From Roseateles noduli (GTDB lineage Bacteria; Pseudomonadota; Gammaproteobacteria; Burkholderiales; Burkholderiaceae_C), in the NCBI GenBank assembly GCA_002205125.1, contig NIOE01000013.1, positions 124,001 to 188,000 on the forward strand: a stretch of DNA of 64,000 nucleotides. The letters run 5' to 3'. The notes beneath the pieces were generated by a model. It saw nothing but the letters and a program-made list of their open reading frames with translations. It was not told the origin of the DNA and searched no databases. A program made the position numbers and the translations under genes. Positions 1 through 8,600 of this stretch are shown one piece after another (positions within the stretch are counted from its first letter, which is position 1; each line of letters starts with the position of its first letter).

Positions 1-603
1 CATCTGCAGCGCGGGCAGTTGCCAGCCGAAGTACAGCGCCGCCAGGCGCAGCGCGGCGACACCCACCATCCCGATGACGAAGGCCCAGCGCATCGGGACG
101 CCCATCGCCTTCAGCAGGAAGTACAGCGCGATGCCGCCGATCGCGGCCGTCGCGTAGATGTCCTTGCGCAGCAGCAGCGGCGCCTGACCGCTCAGCACGT
201 CGCGCAGCACGCCGCCGCCGCACGCGGTCAGCGTGCCCATCAGCAACGCGGGCATGGGCTTCACGCCGTGCTCCTCGGCGATCTCGGTGCCGCACAGCGC
301 GAACAGCGCGAGCCCCAGCGCGTCGGCGACCTTCAGGATGCCGATGGCGTGTTCGGGGAACGGGCCGACCAGGAGCGCCGCCAGCGCACTGGCGATGATC
401 ACCAGCAGGTAGCGCGTGTCCTTCATCCAGAACACCGGATGCCGGTTCAGCAGCAGATCGCGCAGCGTGCCGCCGCCCACCGCCGTCATCGCGGCGATCA
501 CCAGCAGCCCGAACAGGTCCAGCCCCGCCTGCATCGCGGCCAGCGCGCCACTGACGGCAAACACCGCCACGCCCAACAAGTCGAACCAGTAGATCATCGG
601 CAT
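1..603 (-). CDS. TRIC/UPF0126 family membrane protein, 3' end cut by window edge
   Basis: The reverse strand reads from an ATG at 603 to the window edge without a stop, giving 201 residues. The start MPMIYWFDLLGVAVFAVSGA, followed by hydrophobic helices and the loop TAVGGGTLRDLLLNRHPVFW, is typical of the YadS/YicG (UPF0126, trimeric intracellular cation channel-like) family. These are inner-membrane proteins of about 205 residues built from two copies of a three-helix unit, so only a few residues are probably missing. A second in-frame ATG lies at 597. Bacterial members have been linked to cation or glycine transport; the substrate here is unknown. It is divergent from htpG, with about 130 bp between the two starts. 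Confidence 0.85.
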   Translation of the reverse strand, partial: MPMIYWFDLLGVAVFAVSGALAAMQAGLDLFGLLVIAAMTAVGGGTLRDLLLNRHPVFWMKDTRYLLVIIASALAALLVGPFPEHAIGILKVADALGLALFALCGTEIAEEHGVKPMPALLMGTLTACGGGVLRDVLSGQAPLLLRKDIYATAAIGGIALYFLLKAMGVPMRWAFVIGMVGVAALRLAALYFGWQLPALQM

Positions 604-736
604 AGGGCGCGGAGTTTAGAGGCGCGCGCCGTCCCTTGAAATCGGGCCCGGCCGCACCCATCTACCGCCGCGATAATCCAGGCCCCGTCGGGGCTTGCCC
701 CGTTGGCATCCCTCCGCATCACCGCTCTCACGAACG

Positions 737-2638
737 ATGGACAAGCAAACCCATTCCTTCCAGGCCGAAGTCAAGCAGATCCTGCATCTGGTGACGCACT
801 CGCTCTACTCGAACAAGGAGATCTTCCTGCGCGAGCTGGTGAGCAACGCCTCCGACGCCTGCGACAAGCTGCGCTTCGAGGCGCTCGACCATCCGCAGCT
901 CCTCGAGGACCAGCCGACGCTGGAAGTCCGCGTGTCCTTCGACACCGAGGCCCGCACCGTCACCATCAGCGACACCGGCATCGGCCTGTCCGCGGAAGAA
1001 GCCATCGCCCACCTCGGCACGATCGCCAAGAGCGGCACGCGCGAGTTCATGGCCAGGCTCGAAGGGGACCAGAAGAAGGACGCGAACCTGATCGGCCAGT
1101 TCGGCGTCGGGTTCTACTCCGGCTTCATCGTCGCCGACCGCATCACCGTCGAATCGCGCCGTGCCGGTCTGCCGGCCGAGCAGGGCGTGCGCTGGAGTTC
1201 CGAAGGCACCGGCGACTTCGAGGTCGAGACCATCACCAAGCCCGGCCGCGGCACCGACGTGATCCTGCATCTGCGCGAGGGCGAGGAGGAGTTCCTCAAG
1301 ACCTGGCGCCTGAAGTCGACGATCGCGAAGTACTCGGACCACATCTCGCTGCCCATCCTGATGCGCAAGGAAGAGTGGGACGCCGACAACGCGACCCAGG
1401 TGCTGAAGGACGAGTGGGAGCCGGTGAACAAGGCCTCCGCGCTGTGGACGCGCTCCAAGAGCGACATCACGCAGGCCGAGTACGACGCCTTCTACCAGCA
1501 GATCAGCTACGACACCGAAGCCCCGCTGGCCTTCACGCACAACCGCGTCGAGGGCCGCAGCGAGTACACGCAGCTGCTCTACATCCCGGCCAAGGCCCCG
1601 TTCGACCTGTGGAACCGCGACAAGCGCGGCGGCGTGAAGCTGTACGTCAAGCGTGTGTTCATCATGGACGACGCCGAAGCGCTGATGCCGGTCTATCTGC
1701 GCTTCGTGAAGGGCGTGATCGACTCGGCCGACCTGCCGCTGAACGTCAGCCGCGAGCTGCTGCAGGAAAGCCGCGACGTGAAGGCGATCCGCGAGGGCTC
1801 GACCAAGCGCGTGCTGTCCATGCTGGAGTCGCTGGCCCACAGCGAGGACGCCGGCGAGCGCGACAAGTACGCGCGCTTCTGGACCGACTTCGGCCAGGTG
1901 CTCAAGGAAGGCGTGGGCGAGGACCACGCCAACCAGGAACGCCTGGTCAAGCTGCTGCGCTTCGCGTCGACGCACGCCGACGAGAACGTCTCGTTCGCCG
2001 ATTACGTGTCGCGGATGAAGGAGGGCCAGGAGGCCATCTTCTACATCACCGCCGACAGCCTGGGCGCCGCGAAGAACAGCCCGCAGCTCGAGATCTTCCG
2101 CAAGAAGGGCATCGAGGTGCTGCTGCTGACCGAGCGCGTCGACGAGTGGATGCTGTCGCACCTGCACGAGTTCGAGGGCAAGGGCCTGCAGTCGGTCGCC
2201 AAGGGCGCCGTCGACCTGGGCCAGCTCCAGGACGAGGAAGAGAAGAAGAAGGCCGAGGAAGCCGCCGAGCAGTTCAAGCCGGTGCTGGACCGCCTGAAGA
2301 CCGCGCTGGAAGGCCGCGCCAAGGACGTGCGCGTCACCACGCGGCTGGTCGACTCGCCGGCCTGCATCGTGGTCGAGGAACACGACATCAGCGGCCACCT
2401 GGCCCGCATGCTGAAGCAGGCCGGGCAGTCCGCGCCGGTGTCGCAGCCGACGCTGGAGATCAACCCCGACCACGCCCTGGTGAAGAAGCTGGGCGCGATC
2501 GAGGGCGACGAGGCTGGCGACGCGCGCTTCGGCGACCTGGCGCAGGTGCTCTTCGACCAGGCGCTGCTGGCCGAAGGCGGCGTGCTGGAGGATCCGGCCG
2601 CCTACGTGAAGCGGGTCAACGCGCTGCTGCTGGGTTGA
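737..2638 (+). CDS. htpG: Molecular chaperone HtpG (Hsp90)
   Basis: This encodes a 633-residue Hsp90 chaperone, close to the usual bacterial length. The GHKL ATPase signatures are present in order: [10 protein letters not shown] (residue about 37), DTGIGLS (about 80) and [11 protein letters not shown] (about 118). The middle domain and the C-terminal dimerisation domain follow. The chosen start is the ATG at 737 ([18 protein letters not shown]), which matches the family N-terminus. An in-frame TTG at 695 would add 14 non-conserved residues. The gene is convergent with the large toxin-like gene and only 21 bp separate the two stops. HtpG is normally heat-shock regulated; I did not identify a sigma-32 promoter with confidence. 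Confidence 0.97.
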   Translation: MDKQTHSFQAEVKQILHLVTHSLYSNKEIFLRELVSNASDACDKLRFEALDHPQLLEDQPTLEVRVSFDTEARTVTISDTGIGLSAEEAIAHLGTIAKSGTREFMARLEGDQKKDANLIGQFGVGFYSGFIVADRITVESRRAGLPAEQGVRWSSEGTGDFEVETITKPGRGTDVILHLREGEEEFLKTWRLKSTIAKYSDHISLPILMRKEEWDADNATQVLKDEWEPVNKASALWTRSKSDITQAEYDAFYQQISYDTEAPLAFTHNRVEGRSEYTQLLYIPAKAPFDLWNRDKRGGVKLYVKRVFIMDDAEALMPVYLRFVKGVIDSADLPLNVSRELLQESRDVKAIREGSTKRVLSMLESLAHSEDAGERDKYARFWTDFGQVLKEGVGEDHANQERLVKLLRFASTHADENVSFADYVSRMKEGQEAIFYITADSLGAAKNSPQLEIFRKKGIEVLLLTERVDEWMLSHLHEFEGKGLQSVAKGAVDLGQLQDEEEKKKAEEAAEQFKPVLDRLKTALEGRAKDVRVTTRLVDSPACIVVEEHDISGHLARMLKQAGQSAPVSQPTLEINPDHALVKKLGAIEGDEAGDARFGDLAQVLFDQALLAEGGVLEDPAAYVKRVNALLLG

Positions 2639-2648
2639 CCCGGTCCGC

Positions 2649-2697
2649 GGGGGACAGGTTCACGCCGTCGGGGTCAATGCCGCCGGGGTCAGAGTCG
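2649..2697. repeat. Cluster of three REP-like GGGGWCA motifs at the toxin 3' end
   Basis: Three copies of a short motif lie close together on the plus strand: GGGGACAGG at 2650, GGGGTCAAT at 2670 and GGGGTCAGAGT at 2685. The same family of words bounds the transposase unit at 63067-63820 and recurs in intergenic DNA elsewhere in the window. Two of the copies lie inside the last codons of the minus-strand toxin gene and encode its repetitive tail LTPAALTPTA; the third sits just past the stop codon. Confidence 0.6.
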
Positions 2698-5600
2698 CCG
2701 TGCGCGCCGCACGCGGGGGCACCACCACGGTGCCGTTGGCGATGAGGCCGTCCGACGGCACCCACCGGGGCGCGAGGCCGCTGCCGGATCCGGGTGTCGC
2801 GGCCGCCATCACCTCGGACAGTTTCGCGCCGGCCAGCGACCATCGGTTTCTTGTGCCCGTGGCGTCGGCTGGCGGCGTTTCTACCGCTTCCAGGAAGGCC
2901 AGTGCGTGTTCGTCGTCGCGTACCAGCGCCCATTGCCTGGACGTGTCGGCACCGGCCCCCATCGCGGCGATGAGCGGCGCGGACAGACGCCCCAGTCGCC
3001 AGCGGCCGTCGGTGGTCGGGAACCGGAGCAGGGCCTCGTCGTCGCCGCTCGGGCTGGCGCTGTAGCGACCGTCGGAGAAGGTAAAGACATCGGGCACCGT
3101 CATCCGGCTCCACTGGCCGGCATCGGTGATCCGCAGGTCGATGCCCCGCCGGACCACGTCCAGCGTCGAGCCGTGCAAGGCCATCATCGGCAGACGCAAG
3201 GAACTGTCCAGCTCCGGCCACAGCAGTCGGCGTGTGCCGCCCTGTCCGGTGACCTGCACCCCGGTGGTCCATTCGTCATCAAACGGCAGCGCGGTCGCGG
3301 AGGCGAGCGCGTTGCGGATCCGGATCAATTGCCCGACGCTGTCCTCGTGGATCAGCAGGTCGCGCCCCTCGTAGAAGACCTCGGCGTTGCCGGGGCCGCG
3401 ATCGTCAAGGTCGACGCGTCGGGAGATCTCGCCGGGCTCGTCGAGGATCACGATCTCCGGGATGCCCAGCGACGTGGCGCCGTCCAGGTCGATCTCGCGA
3501 CCATTGCCCTGTATCAGGAGCCAGCGAGGCGCCGTGCGCCCGTTCACGAACCGTTCGCGCCAGAGTTTGAACTCCGGGTCGTCGGACAACCGGAAGGTCG
3601 TGGCATCGTTGTCGTCCAGCCCGACGTACAGAGTGCCGCTCTCCTCCAGTCGGAAGGTCGAACTGCCCCAGGTCGTGGCTTCCAGGGCCTCCGGTTCCAG
3701 GCGGAAGTTGCGGTAGTCGCCGCCGCCCTGTGTCAAACGCTCGGACCACCACTCGAGGAGGCCCACGGAGAAGGTCTGTGGCTTCAACGGGGTCGGACCG
3801 TTCGCCATCGCGCCGAGCTCCGAGGCGCTCAGCGATTCCGAATTGCCCAGATAGTGCCAGTCCGCACTGCTGGAGCCGTCGACCGGGAAATAGTCGTAAG
3901 GGCGATCCGTCGGCAGCGCCTTCGCGTTGACGCGCTGGAGCCGGAAGAGTTCGTCGCGCTGGCTGTACGGATTCCGGTAGAGGTAGACACCGCCGAGCAC
4001 CGGTTTCGGATCGTCGAGGCTCCAGCTGAAATAGGCGGCGGGATCGATGACGGCGGGGCTGTCGGACGGGGGCGCGAGCGGGGGACGCAGGTGCTCGTCC
4101 AGATCCTCGACGGGGCACAGGTAGGCCCAGAAGGGATTGCCGCGCAGTGCTGCGGGATCCCGGTGCAGTTGCAGCATGTTGGTGTCGGGCCGGCGCATGA
4201 GCGCATAGTGGCCGCGTCCCTGGTCATCGACGAACCGCACGACGTCGCCCGGCACCGCCGTGTCCTGGCCCACGACCTTGGCGGCCCGGGCGTCCGGGAG
4301 AAGCCGCCGCAAGGCGGTGAGCAGTTGCCCGCGCAGGATCGCGTCGTCGTGCAGCGGCATGGCGGACAGGTTCATCTTGTCCGCGTGCGTGCGCAGGCGG
4401 ATCAGGCGTTCCCGCAAGGCTTCGGCCGCGGCGGGTCGCAGGAGGATCTCCATCGGCGAGTCGGGCCTCGCATGGCAGGCGTACCAGGCGTCCGGCAGGA
4501 GGCCTTGTGTGGCGGCCTGGGCGCGCCACCACCGCAGCGTCGCGTCATCGATCACGCCGCCGTCGCTCACGTAGGACACGCGGCCCAGCCGGGTCGTGCC
4601 CGACGCGGTGTATCGCTCCAGTTCCCGGGTGCCGGTGTCAGAGACCGAGGACTCGTCGACGGCCGGACTCCAGAAGGTCAGGCCAGCCCGCCGGACCTGC
4701 TCCAGCACCTCCGCAGGCACGGGCGAGACCGGGGCGCCGTGGCTGGCCGCCACGGCTCGACTGGCGGCCAGCCTCGTGAGCGATGCCTGCAGCGGCGTGT
4801 CGGACGGGCCCGGCGGCTGCACGCCCCGCAGTTGCTGCACCGTGGCTGCATCGCGTTCGAGACGATCGGTGACGTCATGCATGAACAGGCGCAGCGAGGG
4901 TTCCTGCACGTCGTAGAAGTCGGTCGGACCGGATCGGTCCGTCGCCCGCGAGGCAGGCGCCAGGTCGAGGGCGTCGATGCGGATATCCACGTCGGCGTCG
5001 CGCAGGCGGTGAGCCATGGATTCCGATGTCTGCGGGGTGTCGCCGAGCTTGATCCAAGGGGACCCGTTGCTGGCCTTCCTGTGTTGATCCAGCAAGTCGG
5101 CGAGCCGGGTCCGGAGCATCACCAGATCCGTCCGTTCCTGCAGCGTCAGCGGCGGCGCGGGTGGGTGCAGGTCCGACCATGAGCCGTACGCGCCGGTGGC
5201 CTGCGAATGTGACAGGACCAGCCATTGCAGGGCGCGGTCGACGTCGGCGGCCGCCACGGCCCCCGTCTGGGGAAAGGTGGCGAGTCCCGCCCGGACCATG
5301 TCCTTGCCCAGGGCCGGATCTCCGTCGAGCGGGACCGGCCCATCCGTTGCCGCGCCCTGCCGGAGGCGGTCCAGCCGGGACCAGAGCGCCATCGCGGTCC
5401 ATCCTTCCGTCGGCAGGCGGCCCTCGATGTTCTGGTAGTAGAAGTCGACGAAATCCACCGGCGTGGCTTCATTGTTTCCCGGCCCGGCGAGCTCCACGCC
5501 GGCGGCCAATTCCGAGGTGAGGAAGCGGCGCAGATCGTCGCGCGTCCAGCCGGGGTGCGCGCTCGACCAGGTCATCAACGCCTGCTTGCCGGCGTCGGTG

Positions 5601-8600
5601 ATCGCCAGACGGTCGCGGACGAAGCGTTGGATCTCCTTCTGGTAGGTGTAGGTGATGGGCCCGAAGTTGCGGCCCCCGTCGTAGCGCACGCTCGGTCGCT
5701 TGTCGTCGCTGAGACTGAGTTCGCCGCCCTTGAGCGCGTAGCGCTGCCACGCAGGAGGCGGCATTCCAGGACGTGGTTGCTCCAGCAACAGCAGGTGGTG
5801 GGCGCCGTAGAGCAAGGTGGCGCCGGTGGCCGGGTCGAGCAGGCCCGACAGCAATTCACCGGTTTCCAGCCGGCTGACCAACTGGACCAGGCCCGGAGGC
5901 CGACCCGTCGCGTCGGAGCGGAACATGGGCGGGATGGCGCCTGTGCGGACCTCCTCGGGCGCGGAGAGCAGGTCGATGGCCCGGGTCAGGGCGGCGGCGG
6001 GATCCAAGGACCCGGTCCAGGGCGGGAGCGTCAGGACCAGCGACGCCGTCTTGCGCTGCACGTCCACGATCAGGCGGGCGCCGGGGACGAGCGGGTCCGC
6101 GATCTGGACGATGGCGTTGTTCAGCGCCTCGAAGTGGAACTCCTGACCGGCGATGCTGAATCCCGCCACCCCGCCGTCCAGGAAGGCCATGGGCTTGCCG
6201 CCGCCGAGCAGGCCGCCCCGAAGCAGCATCGTCCAGACTTCCCGCGTATGAGGAGAAGGCAGGATGCGGACCGGATTGCGTACCGCGCCGTCGGGCGGGA
6301 GCGCGATCGTGCAGCGGCCGCCGCCGCCGATCAGGCGAACATGGACCTGGGACTGGTTCAGCGGACGAAGGGTGCGCTGGTCGATCGATCGGGGATCGGA
6401 GAAGACGAAGAGGCCGCGCTGGTCCTCGAACTTGCCGGGCAACGCGAGCATCCTCGGCTGATCGTCGAGCGCGACCTCCAGCAACGTCGGCTTCTGCTCG
6501 AAGCGCCACAGGTCCGCCGATCTGGCGAAGCTGCTGGAGGACACGTAGTCGCCCACGAAGGAGGCGCCGCTGTTCTCCTGCATCTGTTCGATCAGGGGGT
6601 CGCCGAGCAGGGCAAAGTCGCCGCCCGCCCGTGACGACGAGTACTGGTCGAAATGGATCGCCATGTTCGGGGGGGTCACCAGCCCCAGGACCAGATCGGG
6701 GTCCCGCAGCGGCTTGGAGAGCGGGACCTTCGGGGAGGTCGGACGGTCGCCGCGGCGCAGGAGCGTCCACAGGTCCAGTTCCTGCCCGTGTCGCGCATAG
6801 CCGGCCTGATGATCGGCGTTGTCGCTGATCCACCAGTCGTGCAACCGGTGGCTGCCGCCTTGCCAGTACAGCTGGTTGCGGTGGAGGGCCGAACCGCCGA
6901 CGGTGACATCGGCGAAGGTCACGGTGCCTTTCACGAAGTCGATGCGCCGCAGGGGCGCGAGGCCGTTGACCAGCAAGGCCTGCTGTTCGGGATGCTGGGG
7001 ATGGAGGCCGGCGCGGACCAGCGGCTCGCCATAGCCCTTGTCGATCTGTTTGAGCGGGCCGAGGTTGTTGTTGAGGCGTCCGATCTCGTCCGTCACCGCG
7101 GCATTGAGCGCGGCGATGCCGACAATCAACCCCTGGAGCGGTACCGCCAGGCCTTCGGCCACGGCGGCGAGCAGCACAAGCCCCGCCAGGTCGGCGGCCG
7201 CGGCGACACCCACCAGCGCCAGCCCGGCCGCGTCCAGGCCGACCTGCACGGCAGCCTGGGTCACGCGGGCGCGGTTCCCGACGCCCAGGCTGTCGATCAG
7301 GCGGGCGACGTCGGTGGCGATCGTGCCGGCTTGCGCGAGCCGGCTCACCGCCGTGAGGGCTTTGGACAGGTTCTCGGTCGAGTTCACCAGGAGCCCCAAC
7401 GATGTCGCATCGTTGCGCCCGGCCGCCCTGACGATGACCGAGGCCATCGCTGCGGCGTCCGCACTCAGCTGGAAGCCACCCTGGGTGACGCCGAGATACC
7501 AGAGGGCCTCCTGGAACGCGTCGCCGGTGGAGCCGTCGGCGGCCAGGTCCGACAGCATCAGGGCCAGCATCCCGAGATTGAGCAGGTCGAGCCGGTTGTT
7601 GGGCGCGCCGACATCCACGCCCTGATCCCGGATGTCGGCCAGGCCCGAGGTGATGGCGCTGAAGCCGGCGCGCAGCACGGCGATGTCGGCCGGGGCGACG
7701 ACCTCCCGGGTCTGCGCCTCGCCGGTGCCCAGCCGCAGGTAGGTCAGCACCGCCGGACCGTCTTCCTTGAGCGTCAGGCTGGGCACCAGATGCATGCCGG
7801 CCGGGCGATGCTGTGCGACCACTTCGCGGAAGCGGCCGCGCAGTCGGCTCCAGGCCGCTGCGCCCGCGTCGGTGAGCGCCAGCGACCGGCCCGTGGTCTC
7901 CGGATGCGCCCGGAGCTTCAGGATGGAGCAGCACGACACCGGCACGTCGACGCCGTCGTCGCCATTCGGGAACTTGTCGCGGACGGACACGCTGCCGCCG
8001 TCGGGATCGACGCGGAAGATCCAGGTCTTGCCGGCGGCGCAGCTGCGCATGGGCGCGTTGTCGTGCAGCTGCGTGTACTTGCGGAAATGTGTCGATCCCC
8101 GGCGCGACAACACGTAGTCGGCGTAGACCGTGGTCTCCATGTCCGCCGCTCCCAGAGCGGTCACGCCCCGGACGAACTCATGGCCGAAACTGCGCTGCTC
8201 CACGGTCGTTTCCAGCGCGCAGCTGAGCAGGCTGATGCTCTCCACCGAGCGGATGCGGAGCTGCGGCATCAGGCGCGACAGCTCCTCGGCCAGCCCGGCG
8301 GCGGTGCGATTGCTGAGCAGGCGCTCCCGCGTCTGCGTGCTCGTGTGTCCATGGCCGCAGACCAGCAGCTTGAATCTCGTGTCGGGACCGCTGCCGTCCA
8401 GGAGTGACTGGCCGCGTATCACCCGGAACGTCCCATCCGGATGTGACTGGACCCAGACGACCCGGTTCGGATGGGCGGCGCTCAGGTCGCGGCCGGTCTC
8501 GAGCATGACCCGGTCGTTCTCCATCTGGATGAAGACGCGCACGAGCTCGGTTCCGACCGCGACGGCAGCGGGACGCGGCTCGCGCGATTTCAACCGGACC

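Noticed and set aside
728-2473. Long open frame antisense to htpG (and similar long antisense frames elsewhere)
   Set aside because: In GC-rich DNA, frames opposite real genes stay open by codon bias; the translations are Ala/Arg/Gly-rich with no family features.
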